DNA of 64,000 bases from Anthoceros angustus (GCA_010909165.1 MU008162.1:1178001-1242000); one strand, 5' to 3'; positions 11,079-23,836 are shown, numbered from the stretch's first letter. Numbers and translations are program-made. Notes: generated by a model not told the origin, from the letters alone.

Positions 11079-12228
11079 TCTTGTACTTGTAGAGCATTGC
11101 AAGGTCGTGCCAAGACCGCTTCCAATACCGTGATTTCCTCTCAAATTTTCAGTGAACTAGCTAGTGCAATTTGATGTTAGAGAAGGCGATAGTAGCATGA
11201 CGGGGTGTCTCGTGTACATGTACAACTGCAAGTAGTTGCAAGGTCAGGCCAAGACCCATTCCATGTTGTTATTTCTTATCTCAAATTTTCAGCTGATGCG
11301 TAACCGGACTATGATGTGAAGTTAGGGAAGGCGATGGAAGAAGGCAGAGGGAGGATAGGAGTGGAGCAACCAACAGCAGCCATGGTCGAGGCAAGGGCAA
11401 AAAGGCGCGTAACAGACATGAGGTAGTTGTCTAGGGGGAGAGAGAAGGAGGGAGGACTTGAGCCAAACAACCCCACGCCAAGATAGCAAACATGGGTCCG
11501 CTGTAGCACAAACTCAGAGGCACAAAAGGCACGAGTGCTCAAGGACAAACTAGTAAACGATCGTGGACGTGTACAAAGTATGTACGTTATCCGTGGACGA
11601 TATGCTTATTTTATATAAAATAGAATATGACCATATCACGTGAAATTACCATATAGTATATGTTACCATGAACAATACGTGTATTTTACAAAGAATGTAT
11701 TCATACATGTATTTTATATATGTGTATTCATACGAGTATCGGTGGGAACTACTAAGTAAAACTAGGTATTCCATAGGGTAATAGTAGTAAAAGAGGAAGG
11801 TAGATGGGGAGGAGGTTCGGTACCAAGCCCGCAAAATCAGAACAAGAGACGATGTAACACTTTGGTTGTTGCAATTATGTTGAAATTTTGAGAGGGACAC
11901 AAACCACCTCTCACTACATTGCAACATAATTGCAACAAGACATATGATCGTAATAAGGTGGAGGGTTGGTTTCAAACCTAATCGTAATAAGGGGTCCCAA
12001 AAGTGTAACAAGACCCCAAGATTTTAACATAATTGCAACAAAGGGGTCCAAATCTTAACATAAAGTGTAACATGACCGCCTTTTCTAGTAGGGAGAGAAA
12101 GCGATGTTGGCGGCATCGACAATACATCGCGTGGAGACCAACGAGCATTATGTGAACTTTGATATGGGCACCCATATCCTTGGCACCCCAAGGAGTGGAA
12201 GGAGCTTGGTTGTTAGATGGTGAGTACA
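11079..12228. repeat. 1.15-kb tandem repeat, copy A
   Basis: Copy A of a direct tandem duplication whose second copy starts at 12229. Shared landmarks are AGAGCATTGCAAGGTCGTGCC, AAGGCGATGGAAGAAGG, CACTTTGGTTGTTGCAATTATG and ATATGGGCACCCATATCC. No coding content is supported. Confidence 0.88.
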
Positions 12229-13370
12229 CTTGCGTATCTTGTACCAGAGCATTGCAAGGTCGTGCCAAGACCGTTCCAATCCGTGATTTCCTCAAATTTT
12301 CAGTTGCGTAACTAGCTAGTGCGATTTGATGTTAGAGAAGGCGATAGTAGCATGGCGGGTGTCTCGTGTACATGTACAATCGCAAGTAGTTGCAAGGTCG
12401 CCAAGACCCATTCCATGCTATTTCTTATCTCAAATTTTCAGCCGATGCGAACCACTATGATGTGAAGTTAGGGAAGGCGATGGAAGAAGGCGAGGGAGGA
12501 TAGGAGGAGCAACCAACAGCAGCCATGGTCGAGGCAAGGGCAAAAGGCGCAGAATGGACATGAGGCAGTTGTCTAGGGGAGAGAGAAGGAGGGAGGACTT
12601 GAGCCAAACAACCGCCAAGATAGCAAACATGGGTCCGCTGTAGCACAAACTCGTAGGCACAAAAGGCACGAGTGCTCAAGGACAAACTAGTAAACGATCG
12701 TGGACGTGTACAAAGTATGTACGTTATCCGTGATATGCTTATTTTATATAAAATAGAATATGACCATATATCACGTGAAATTACCATATAGTATATGTTA
12801 CCATGAACAATACGTGTATTTTACAAAGAATGTATTCATACATGTATTTTATATATGTGTATTCATACGAGTATCTGGGAACTACTAAGTAAAACTAGGT
12901 ATTCCATAGGGTAATAGTAGTAAAAGAGGAAGGTAGATGGGGAGGAGGTTCGGTACCAAGCCTCAAAATCGTAATAAGAGATGTAACACTTTGGTTGTTG
13001 CAATTATGTTGAAATTTTGAGAGGGACACAAACCACCTCTCACTACATTGCAACATAATTGCAACAAGACTGTATATGATCGTAATAAGGTGGAGGGTTG
13101 GTTTCAAACCTAATCGTAATAAGGGGTCCCAAAAGTGTAACAAGACCCCAAGATTTTAACATAATTGCAACAAAGGGGGGTCCAAATCTTAACATAAAGT
13201 GTAACATGACTGCCCTTTTCTAGTAGGGAGAGAAACGATGTTGGCAGACTGACAATACATCGCGTGGAGACCAACGGAGCATTATGTGAACTTTGATATG
13301 GGCACCCATATCCTTGGCACCCCAAGGGAGTGGAAGGGAGCTTGGTTGTTAGATGGTGAGTACACTCTTG
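12229..13370. repeat. 1.15-kb tandem repeat, copy B
   Basis: Copy B is collinear with copy A. Differences are mostly small changes where one copy has CAG/CTG and the other CG, plus homopolymer length changes. Examples: ACAACTGCAAG versus ACAATCGCAAG, and GGTCAGGCC versus GGTCGCC. Similarity ends near 13370. Confidence 0.88.
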
Positions 13371-14218
13371 CGTGCGAGTGTGCTGAAGATGCATTTTGTA
13401 GTTACTCCTGCGCGTGCATTTAGCGCGTGTTTGGAATGCAATGATTATGGAAGCTTATGACCATAACAGTTAGAGTAGTTCGACTAGTTACCAATTTGCT
13501 CATATAGTTATCTCTCTACCCTTGTACTGAAGGTCTTTTGTTCTCTTTCTTTATTAATGTAACATAAGCAATTATGTGACTCGCTCTCGCTCCTATATGC
13601 CACCGCCTTGCTCCTGATCATTTGCCATAGCCACAGTTCAATGCGTCTCTGACAAAAGTATTACTTGGAACTGCGTAGTGGTCGGGGAGGTGTGATGCCC
13701 TTGGAGTTGCGCAGGTTGTTGTCCAATTCTGTAACGTTGAATGGTCCGAGCTTGGGAACAAGGTAGGCAATCCCAGCTGCGTCGGAAACCCTAGGAGCAA
13801 CGGGGTTATGAGGTGCAGCTGCGGGTTTGCGGGCTGCGGCCTCAGGTGCAGCGAGGTTATGAGTTACACCACAATTCCTAGGAGGGTTTGTACGATTTGA
13901 AATATTAGGAGGGAGAACAGACACAAGGAAAAGGAAACATAAAAAGAGGTGACAATAAAAGGGTGACAAAAGCAAGAAAGGGGGTGACAGGAGCAAACAA
14001 GGGCAACAATGGCAAACAAGCTTAGGGGGATAACAACAAACAAGGGACGGACAACAGGAAACTTTGGGGGGATAGCAACAAACAAAGGGGGAACAACAGC
14101 TAATAAGGGGGAGACAACAATAAGTATAGGGACAAGCCTAGTATACCTGACTGTGGGCATGAGCATTGCGATGCTCTTCATCGGTGGTGGTTTGTACTAT
14201 ATCAGAACCAAGTTTGGA
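13371..14218. other. No gene supported
   Basis: Holds a minus-strand frame (13661-13996) without a known motif and, at about 14000-14130, a short run of AACAA(AC)AAGGG-like units that yields repetitive Thr-Asn-Lys-Gly residues on the plus strand. I see nothing I can name. Confidence 0.35.
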
Positions 14219-14539
14219 GAATTTTCTTCCCTTGTAAATACTTTTATGGGCGACATTCCCAAGTTTGGCTTCAAAGCCACTTGGAAATCCATCGATGTTC
14301 ATGTTGTTAAAGACGAAGTCTTTTCCGTTCAAAAAAAAAATCTAAATCAGGTGTGACCACGAAAGTCTGTAGGTGCTTCCAAGTGTTTGAAAAATCGCTT
14401 CACCTTGCTAACAGTGTCCGCATCTTGATAGGTGTACATAGGGATTTTCTTCCCTTGTAAAATAAAGAATTTTCTTCCCTTGTAAATACTTTTATGGGCG
14501 ACATTCCCAAGTTTGGCTTCAAAGCCACTTGGAAACCCA
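14219..14539. repeat. 72-bp direct repeats 249 bp apart
   Basis: Bases 14219-14290 and 14468-14539 are near identical (GAATTTTCTTCCCTTGTAAA to CACTTGGAAA.CCATCG), with a partial third copy just before 14468. The arrangement could be a decayed duplicated terminal repeat. I found no associated mobile gene. Confidence 0.75.
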
Positions 14540-16320
14540 TCGGTGTTCTTTGTGAAAAAACGCATATTTCTTATGCATTAGATATTTTTTCTTGCAGGTG
14601 TCAGACACCCTTCATGCTTGTCCTCCAAGGAGTCACCTACGGCGAGAGAAGCCCATTTCTGACGCGTTTCCTCTTGAGTAGCTGCGGAATCTCACTGTCA
14701 ATGCCTGAGATAAGGTGTAGTAAAATAGCAACCTGTGGCCTCATGTGCTAACTATTGCCAGCTGGCAATCCTACGTACTAAATTTACTTCACCTTGAGAG
14801 TTGGCTAACGTGTTCTCTGAGTGGTCGAGCATCAATCGGTATATCAAGCGCATAAGACCTCTTAGGGTTGAAGAGTTGTAGGGTTTCTTCTCCTCCCTTT
14901 TGGAGAAGAAACCTCCCTCATGGACTTGGTTCATGAGGAGAGACGACGTATCCTGGGCGGGGTTAAAAGTCTCAACAAAGAGACGAAACCGGAGCGCATT
15001 GAGGATGAGACCCTTTAATAATTTTATTCCGACCATGAACATTTAGTGTCAATAATCGTCAATTCTAATAGTAGTTTGTTGGTATTTAACACTAAATATA
15101 TGACCCAAACGACAAACCCAAGGCCTCTAGATGAAACAAAATAATGCTTTGCAAAAGCAAGAGGAGCAACTGCATATGAAGGCGGAAGAGACTATGCCCA
15201 CACATTCACGTTTTCAACAAACATCCAATAGCATGTTATAAGGAAGCTGTTTCCGGCTCAAAGGCAACCGAATGGAGAAAAAAAAAAAAAGCAAACGACA
15301 ATAAGTTTCCATCGCTTAAAAATAATAAAACCTCACTGATTTGTGAGTTCCCCACGAAAGGATGCATATCGCAATAACTTATTTGTGAGTTCCCCACGTA
15401 ATCAAGCATACTGCAAACGGTGCAATCATACCTTATAAGGCAGCCTAGTCGTACAAGGATCTATACTCAATGGACCAGCAATGATTATGAAGCAGACAAC
15501 CTCTTCTCTCCTATGGTTCAGATAAGTTCACTCCATGTCATTTTGATACGTACCACTGTTCACGATCGGAAGGTAGTGTAATTGGACGTAAAGACAACGT
15601 TCTTGTATGGTTGTCTCTATAAATAAATATTCAGGCATCAAACCAAGGTTCTCGTAAAGAGAAAGGTAAAGAGCATCTCGTATGCTTGCTTGAACACAAT
15701 ATTATGGGCTTAAACAATCCGCTAAGAATTGGAATGAATTGGAACTCGTCCATACCTGGAATATGAAGTCGAGCAAATTATTAGACATCGTTCGACACGA
15801 TGCGGTATGCAATTTCTTGTTATGTGGAGGGATATCCATTATTAGAAGCCACATGGGAACCCACGACAAACCTTAACCAGTGCCCCCACATCCTCAGCCG
15901 TTATCAATGACAAGTGGCAACGCCATTGGTATAGGCGATCGGTGCTATCGCCTTCTTCATGGGTAAATGAAAGCGTCTATCATTAAGAAATGCAATAAAA
16001 ATGTCACCGGATTTGCAGTATATAGAAGCTCTTTAAGAGCTAATCAGAAAACACCAACCCACCGACTTTGAAAGACCAAGACTCAAGTGTAAACAAATGC
16101 AGAGCTCCTCATCACAGGGGTGACCTTTGGACGCTGCCCTTCCCTTCACTGCCTGGGCCTACCATGCCGGTCCCCTGTTGCCCTGGTCCCTCCTCACTCT
16201 TCGCTGACAACTCCTCCAATCATTAACCCCTCTAATAATCTCCCCTCATCTCCAGAACGAAGGCCAAGGTGGAGAAGAAGCCCACAGCGTTGGTAATGGA
16301 TTGCTCTAAGGAAGACAGAT
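14540..16320. other. No gene supported
   Basis: A minus-strand frame at 14752-15042 has no recognised domain. An 18-bp ATTTGTGAGTTCCCCACG motif occurs twice (15339-15356 and 15381-15398). Otherwise it is AT-rich with no recognisable coding signal. Confidence 0.35.
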
Positions 16321-17251
16321 GCTCTCTACTGTCTTAAGAAAAACATCAAAGAGTGAGTCCTACAATACCTACTATCTGATTTTTTGTACAAAGCTACAAA
16401 GCTACGCGTTGCAACTATTTGCACGACATGTATCAGTTGAAGAAAGGATGGGGCAAATGCAATGGAATGCAGCTCACCATAGATCAATTGCCAGCAAGCA
16501 TAGCACAAACAACGATCAAACATACTAGCAAATGCAATTCCATCTCTAGCTTTCAGAATCTCTGCTGACTCCATGCTTGTGGTTGTGTAGGCCTTGGGGG
16601 AGCAAAGTGCAATTAGAAAAGTGAGGAGGTGCTGCTTGTGCTCAACACTTGTGAATTTAGGCGGCAAGAATCTTTTGCCAACCTAAATAGTCTGAATTTG
16701 AGCACTGTAGAGTGAGGCACTAACCAAGTACCACCAATCTCTTACACTATGAGAAAAGAAGCTTAGAATAAGAGTTTGTTGCAGTCTTTTTTTATCTGCT
16801 CTTCGTGGAGAATCCATCGGAACCGATTTCAAGTATACTTCCCCTCCGCCTTTTGTTGTCATCTGCAAAATCTGAAAGGAAGAATGACCGATACTTGGTG
16901 GATCTGACTTGGGAATTATCCTAGAAGACTTCATAAAAAATTATCCTACCAAGAGCAACTTGCTTATGCATTGGGGCGTTTCCCGGTGTAAGTACTTGCC
17001 TTGGATACTTCGCTAAAGGTCGTTTGATGAATAGTCTAGACGGATAGATCATGACTCACATTCCTTATCTCCTCTATGTGCTTCAGAATTCTCCCAGATA
17101 TCACGAAGCTTTTCCCACTTAAATTTACTCTGAGATTGCCCTGTCGTTCGAGCCAATGCTCCTCCCTTGAATTATCTATCAATTTCAACAACAGCTCCTC
17201 TGCGTCCAAACCTAGCAACTGCTCTAAGTAAGCATTACAAATAACTCTCAT
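16320..17251 (-). pseudogene. Exon-like fragments of an unidentified minus-strand gene
   Basis: I do not recognise this gene. Three minus-strand frames look exon-like: 17036-17251 (contains AYLEQLLGLDAEELLLKLID and LSGKSFVISGRILKHIEEI), 16683-16934 (an ATTTTGCAG acceptor precedes MTTKGGGEVYLKSVPMDSP) and 16326-16667 (KQHLLTFLIALCSPKAYTTT). Amino-acid use is protein-like rather than random. No full reading frame or splice chain could be assembled, so a decayed or captured gene piece is as likely as a live gene. Confidence 0.3.
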
Positions 17252-19440
17252 AAAAGCCTTGAGGAAGACCCTAAGGTTCTTTGCATTCGAGTCTTAGATA
17301 CGGCGTCTCCATTCTTCTCAGTTGTCAGGTATAGACGAGTTTCCATTTAAGGTTGGGTTCATTTTGAGGCTTTCAATTTCTTGGTCTTAAAGCCTTCCGA
17401 AGCAGCCAATACTTAAATTTCCCACGTTGAGAGCTGGAAACAAAGAAAAGATATCAAGTTTTCAATGGATTTGAATTGTATTCTCTAGTTACTTGATGAG
17501 ATGCAATTCCTTACTTGAAAAATATTCATTTATACCTTTTGTGATCTAAATTTTCTGTTTCTATATGGACAATCAACTATCTTACAAAACCATCCTGTAC
17601 CCACTATGTCATTGTGCTCATTCGGAATGAGAATCCTCATATTGGTAGCCATGTCTTGCTAGAAATAATAGTCAAATGTCATTGGTAGACAAGATAGGTA
17701 TATTTTGTGGACCATGCTAGATCACACACTCTAATGGTACTTTAGTCGGCAAATGCACATGTTATCTTGGCATCCTGTATGTGAATGATTACATCCTTGC
17801 TAATAATGATATGCTTATTTGACATGCTTGCAAAGACAATCCTATATGTCTAACTGTGGACCTTGGCTTGTACTAAACCACCCCTTGATCACATCATATT
17901 CTAATATTGCTCAAGGGAAATTTTTATTATATTCCCCTCCATCTGTGTACCACTTTCATTACCTCACAGTCACAACAACACCCCCCACTATTGTGGTGAC
18001 GCTTTCATTACGCCTCAATCGTAACAACCGCCCGCCTCCCCTTCCGCCCGCCTCCGCCTCCACCCCGGCCTCCTACCCCGCACCCTCCCCTTGTCCCCCG
18101 CCCGCCTCCGCCTGCACCCTCTCCCTCCTCTTCTCCCCATCTCCCCTTCCCCACCATTAGGTATCACTGCACTCATGGCTCAAGCACCGTCCGAGTAGCC
18201 ATCGAACTAGCGAATCGTGTTCAATCGCAATCAGGTTCAATCGCAATTGTGGACAACCGAGGTGGCTGTCCAAATGTGGCGCCGTGAATGGCTCCGTTCG
18301 GGATGCGAGAAATTACCCTTGTACGATAAACTATGATGGTTCGCTAAAATATATTTTTTTTCACTTTTACTCATTCGTTACTTGTCACAACTCTAGTCCA
18401 TGTCCAATTCAGTCGTCAGAACCTATCGCCAGTTCTCAATCTTAGAAGACGAGTCAAAAAACATTTTCAAATTATATCATTATGGGATTTCCATTTCCGA
18501 GAATGAGTATGGAACTTCTTCGAATGGATCGTAATTATGTTTAGGCCTTTTATCAATCAAATGAATAGGAACTGACGTGGCAACTGACACCAGCGAACCA
18601 TAGGGCGCAAACCATACCAGTGTGCATAGGCAGACCATGAGTCTGGTGATGCCGTTATAGTGACGCTTTCATTACGCTTCAACTGTAACAACAACCCTCA
18701 CCTTCCCAATAAACAACTTCATAAAATTAAACAACTTTCATATAGAAGAGCATGCAAGAGTTTTTTCAATAGCATGTAAGAGTTTGGAGTACTCCAACCG
18801 AGTTTGGAGAATATTTATTTTTTATGTAACTAAACCTATCTAATTTTCGTAAAATTAGTCAACTTTCATGTGAAACACGAGAGCACGTGAGAGCATGGAG
18901 TGGCTCAGATGCCTATGGGAGCATCAAGAAGGGCAGCACAAAGGTATGGAGAATAGGTTTCAAATGCATTTACTAACAAAGGGTGACTTTTGGTGGCTAT
19001 GTAGATAGATATCAAGAGCAAGTCAGTAAGATTCGTAGACGGGGAAAGGACTTCTACCTTGATCCATTGGTTTTAATGTAAGAAATGCTTGTTCGTACCT
19101 ACTTGAATAGACGAAGAGACAGATGGTTAGCAACATCAAAGCGAAGGCACGTGGAGTCGTATGAAAGCCAAGTCTTCCTAAAGATCAAGCAAGTCCCGCC
19201 GGGGGTGCCATTGTTTAGTCTACTCTCGACAAATGGGGGTTTCTCTTTCTCACACACTCGCATATACCTGAGGTCAATACACACACAAGGGCTCCTACAT
19301 ATGGAACATATACGTGCTGCTACATAGTTCTGGCAAAAGTGCTATGGCAAACACAGACAGATTGTAATGCTATGATGGGCATGTAGATGTATTCTATTAT
19401 TCCATTATCCGGACATGTGCATACACATACAGGGGTCAAT
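17252..19440. other. No gene seen; repeats and a pyrimidine tract
   Basis: Contains a pyrimidine-rich tract (about 18020-18160; its Pro-rich frame is an artefact) and 33-bp direct repeats at 17996-18028 and 18660-18692. No recognisable coding motif is present. Confidence 0.4.
17996..18692. repeat. Direct repeats about 660 bp apart
   Basis: GTGACGCTTTCATTACGC followed by TCAA and GTAACAAC occurs at 17996-18028 and 18660-18692, with three mismatches. A weaker third copy is at about 17949-17978. They might mark the ends of a small decayed non-autonomous element. Confidence 0.6.
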
Positions 19441-19710
19441 CGATAATCAGTACAGTAGGTGCAAGGCACAATCGTTCACAGCAACGTGGCTTGTTTCACA
19501 AGTCTGCATTGATGAGCAAGGCCGACGTCAGGCGTTGTCCTACATCAGCTGCTTTTGCACATAGAACCAAGGCCAAATGTATGGACATGGCCGTTCACAA
19601 CAATGCAGCTTGTTTCACAAATCTGCATAGTGATGAGCAAGGCAATCGTTAGGCATTCTCCAGCTGATCTGCACACTAAACCAAGGCTAGATGTACGGAC
19701 ACACATATGG
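19441..19710. repeat. Diverged tandem duplication, about 115-120 bp period
   Basis: GCTTGTTTCACAA followed by TCTGCAT and GATGAGCAAGGC occurs near 19488 and near 19608. The ACCAAGGC(C/T)A(A/G)ATGTA(T/C)GGACA block occurs near 19564 and near 19680. About two units are present. No coding content. Confidence 0.65.
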
Positions 19711-20117
19711 GCTATTGGCTCCAACGCTAGGGTGATGGCCTGAGATGGTCAAGACTATGGGCTAGGAAGGCAAGCTCTTGGCCTCATAGCTTGTTCACAT
19801 AAAGAAAACCACAACGCAGTTCGTTCTGCCAAGGAAACTGCGCAGCTTCCTGGCTCACCGGGCTCACCTAAATTAAGCTATTGTCGATCCACTCTTCGCT
19901 TGTCAATGCGACTACAGCAGACCCCATAGTCGCAGTGTCTGCATACCACAGCGCCCTCAACCCGTGCTCCATCCCGGGTGCATTTTGATCACCCGAGATG
20001 TTTTGTGCTGCAATAAACAACCCAAGATCTTCCAACTAGTCAGCATTTTCAAGCTTTTGCACCCTAGAAAGCTATGGCGACTCCATCAAGATTCTATAGC
20101 GATTTTCCTCGGACATC

Positions 20118-20582
20118 TTGAATAAAGGCACCAAACTGATTGGTCAGGAAAAGGCGACTTCGATAGATGAAGGCACCCAGAGATTGATTGCCTTGTTTCG
20201 AGAGAGGTATTTCCAAGTGAACAAAGGCAATCTAGCCAAGCTTGGTGGCAAGGACACCACGCCAACTCCCGCTCCGTCCTCAGTAGCAACAAATTCTTGT
20301 CCAGATAATGGGCAAACGACACTAGATACCCCTCTATCCCAGATCGAAAAGCTTGCCGGGGTGTTTACACAACGCAACCAGGGGAAAAGAAAGACTAGAA
20401 AATTATCCTTCGGTGGCAAGTCAGAATTTTGCGAAGGTATGAAAGCTTTTGCCCAAAGTTATGTGCAGATTGAGGAGGCTAAGTTGCTTCAAGCACGGGA
20501 GTTGGAGAGACAGAGACTGGAATTCATACAGAGTGTGGAACATGCCAGAGTACTTCATGATTTACAACGTCAGCAGATGTAA
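20118..20582 (+). CDS. Coiled-coil ORF, possible PIF/Harbinger ORF1-like fragment
   Basis: A 154-residue frame. The N-terminal half is polar (RLIALFRERYFQVNKGNLAKLGG) and the C-terminal third is a Glu/Gln/Arg/Leu coiled coil (QIEEAKLLQARELERQRLEF). This layout resembles the C-terminal half of trihelix/Myb-like proteins that accompany PIF/Harbinger transposases. It faces the decayed PIF transposase at 27.7-28.75 kb, and the copia element lies between them, so both may belong to one disrupted element. The DNA-binding half is not visible here. Family assignment is an inference. Confidence 0.35.
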   Translation: MNKGTKLIGQEKATSIDEGTQRLIALFRERYFQVNKGNLAKLGGKDTTPTPAPSSVATNSCPDNGQTTLDTPLSQIEKLAGVFTQRNQGKRKTRKLSFGGKSEFCEGMKAFAQSYVQIEEAKLLQARELERQRLEFIQSVEHARVLHDLQRQQM

Positions 20583-20872
20583 GCCGAAATCCAGTTGAAG
20601 ATAGCAGAATTGTTTGCCACTTCCCAAGTTGGAACAAAACGGAACATGCCTACTTCTGATTCTGATGACATATGATGTAGCATGGGAGGAATAGTAGACG
20701 TTTCAATTCAGGCAGCATAGGCCCCTTCCAATGTAGGCACTAAGACTCTCTAGTGGATACTGTATCCAAGACTGTTAGTCCTTAGAACAACGAGGCTCTA
20801 CGAACTAAAAGAAATAATTATCACCTTTAAATTAGAAGGTGTCACAAAACACAAGCTTCCATGTATTGTTAT

Positions 20873-21072
20873 TGTTAGAGAACTAAGGTTTACTTAGTTA
20901 CCATTGCTACCACTTAGGGTTAGTGATTAATAGTAGTTATAATCGTTTTCTAGTCAGGTGATATATATACTACTTTGCATTATAGTTCTGAGTTCTATTA
21001 CACTCTTCTTATCATGTAGATCATCTATACTAGTATTGTTGTGCATGATTAACAATCTTTAGAAACGCCACA
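20873..21072 (+). repeat. 5' LTR of the 20.9-kb copia element
   Basis: 200 bp from TGTTAGAGAACT to AACGCCACA. It is followed directly by the primer-binding site TGGTATCAGAGCC (from 21073), typical of initiator-Met tRNA priming in plant copia elements. Confidence 0.95.
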
Positions 21073-21734
21073 TGGTATCAGAGCCACGTTGATCATGCTT
21101 TGTTGCTTGAGCAAAAATTTGCTTATTAAAATCTGCATTTTAGTATGAGATTTAGAGGTTCTTGATTTTCAAGAATGAAATTCAGGTTTTCTTGATTTGT
21201 CTGCAATGCACGCTGCCTCACAGAAATTTATGTGGGCATTTGATGCTGGATGGGAAGTTTGCAAAGCATAAGCAATTTGCTTGTATTGGAGAACCCAAAT
21301 TTGAGGAAGAATCTAAGGCTTTATATTTTAAGAAATCTCTAACTTCAGCGCAGCAAGAAGATGGCTCAGTAGATTCTATTTCTAGCCCTGATATTCTGAT
21401 AAATTCAATTGTCAATCTTAAAAGTCTTGTTCTTGAAATTTCTCGTCGTGTTGATAATCTGTCCATCAAACAAGAGAGATTGTATGAGAACGATTCTATT
21501 ACAATGGTAAAGCTGGAGTTAGACCTCAAGAAGCAGACCAAGGAAATTGAGAAGCTACGTGAGTAGATCATTGCTCTAAGAGCTTTTAATCTAATCTCTT
21601 AATTTGCAGATTAATATATCGTGGCAACACGTGACGGTGGATCTGATAGACTGCAGGAGAAAGATCGACTCATCTCAGCCAATTATGATGCGTGGAGCTT
21701 CCGGATTAGGACAATCTTGGAATAAAAGTTACTT

Positions 21735-22494
21735 ATGGACGTGGTTGATGGAACAACCCCTAGAAGAGTTGTTGGTGAACCTTCAGGTAGAGAGTCACTT
21801 GGCAGAAGTCCAATTTTCTGGACAACCAAGGATGAGATGGATTGGCACCAAAAGGATAGGAAGGCTAGGACTATCTTAGTATCATCTGTATCACATGAAA
21901 TGATTCCTAACATTAAGCTTACCAAGTATGCATTCGAGGTGTGGACGCTCTTCTCAGATACTTATGAATCCAAAGATTTGAGGACGGAAGTTGCAGCCAC
22001 ACTTCACTTTCAGAATATGCGAATGAAGGGGAATGATTCAGTTGAAGCACATGTGGCCAGATTTTGAGCTGCTAGAGCAAAGCTCGCTTCCTGTGGTGTC
22101 ATCATCTCCGAATCTCGGGCTGCTGTACAGTTGCTTGCCTCCCTACCTCCGAGCTACAAACAATGGAGTTCAAGCCAACAAGCTGCAGCCATTGTCACTC
22201 CAGCAACAGCCACAACTCCTGCCTCAACAAATCTCACTGTACAAAAAATTGTTGGTGCTCTGTTGGAGGCAGAGGCCAACAGGAAGTACATGCATAAATC
22301 TGGTTCTAGTGGATCTAGGTTCTTCCCACAAGCAGAGTGACACTGCCTTATTCTCTGGTCACGGGAGAGGTCGTGGACGTGGAGGCTTAGGATGTGGGAG
22401 AGGATGTGGCTCCTTCGCCGACCCTAGCTCTAGTTCACAAGTCGGTGGGAAGAAGTTAGGAAATTGCAACTACTGCAATAAACCTGGTCACTAG
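21735..22494 (+). pseudogene. Copia gag with zinc knuckle, interrupted
   Basis: Frame 21735-22067 carries the UBN2-type gag region (WHQKDRKARTILVSSV, then VWTLFSDTYES). A TGA follows VEAHVARF. The protein continues in frame as LASLPPSYKQW up to 22340, shifts frame, and ends with a GRGRGRGG run and a zinc knuckle CNYCNKPGH...C in which a stop (TAG) falls inside the motif. Gag is therefore broken in at least three places. Confidence 0.88.
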
Positions 22495-22619
22495 ATAAAG
22501 GACTGCAGAAAACGTAAGGCTAATGAAGCATCTAAAGGGAAATAGTCTGAAGCACATACAACTAGAGCCTCCATACCGGGTCTGTTAGTTGCATGTTTAG
22601 CTTCTTCTGCACATAATTC

Positions 22620-23836
22620 CCAAGTGTGGTTTTTAGACTCAAGTGCATAAAACCACATGTGTTCCAGCCGCAAGTCCTTCTTCTTCTACGAGTCAGCCTC
22701 TACCTGTCATGCACGTGCCGTCGTGTTAGGAGATAATTCAGAGCTTCCAATAAGAGGTAAGGGAACTGTAGTTGTTACCCTTCAGAATGGGAGCACTTTA
22801 CAGCTTGAGAACACTCTACATGTCCCTCTATTGACTAAAAACTTGGTCAGAACTATTGTATAGAATTGTCTTTGAAGGCTTACATTGTGTTATCTCAAAG
22901 ATTGCTGATCCTTCTATGGTTATAGCTAGAGGAGTTCCATGTCATGATCTGTATGTTTTAGACTTTGTAGTAGATATTCATAGAGTGTCTGCACACGTGA
23001 TAGATGCATCCATTTCAAAATCAGTCTTAGCTCTTCAGTGGCACTGTAGGTTAGGACATCCTAACGTTCAGGCTATGCATCGTTTGTTGAAGGAGAAGAT
23101 GGTTACTGGGTTTACAAATTCCAACCTACCTGACTTGGAGCTTTGCGTTGCATGTGTGCATGGCAAGCAGTTCAAGTCGCATTTTGGATCTGGAAAGCCA
23201 AGGAAGGCAACAGAGGTGTTAGACCTCATACATACTGATATTTGTTGCCCAATGTCAACACCATCTTGGGGTGGGGCCAGATACTTTGTGGTCTTCGAGG
23301 ATGATAAGACACATTTCACAGTGACAGAACTATTGAAGCATAAAACTGAAGTCTTTGACAGCTTCAAACGCTACCTTGCTTATGCCGAACGTCAAACTGG
23401 TGCCAAGTTGAAGTGTCTTCGTTCAGATAATTGGAAGGAATATCTATCAACAGCATTTCAAGAATATTGTCTAGAGAAAGGCATTACTAGACAGCTGCCC
23501 ATTCCCTATCAATTTGACATGAATGGTCGAGCCGAGAGGAGACATAGGATAATTCAAGATGCTGCTCGCTCTCTGCTGTTTCAGGGGAGGTTACCAATTC
23601 GCTTCTGGGCTGAGGCTAAGCAAGTTTCCACATATCTACAGAACATGACAACTGTATCTCTTCAGGGTGTGACACCTTTCGGGGCCTGGACAGGTGTCAA
23701 GCCTGATTTGTCACATCTTCGTGTCTTTGGCAGCATTGCTTATCCGCACATCCCTGATAAGCTGCGACAAAAGTTTTCCTATAAGTCTAAAAGACACGTC
23801 TTCATTGGTTACACAGCTGGAAATCATGGGTATTAA
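22620..23836 (+). pseudogene. Copia protease remnant and integrase
   Basis: The protease signature VWFLDSSA appears near 22628, where DSGA would be usual, and is followed by a stop. Integrase from about 22856 shows the zinc-binding region (WHCRLGHPN ... CVACVHGK), the catalytic core (HTDICCP, CLRSDNWKEY) and an NGRAERRHR segment. The usual LRSDNGGE block reads LRSDNWKEY. The frame closes with a stop after GYTAGNHGY, where LFDP and the rest of the polyprotein continue. Confidence 0.88.

Noticed and set aside
18020-18160. Proline-rich frame
   Set aside because: Encoded by a C/T-rich tract with no start context or domain.
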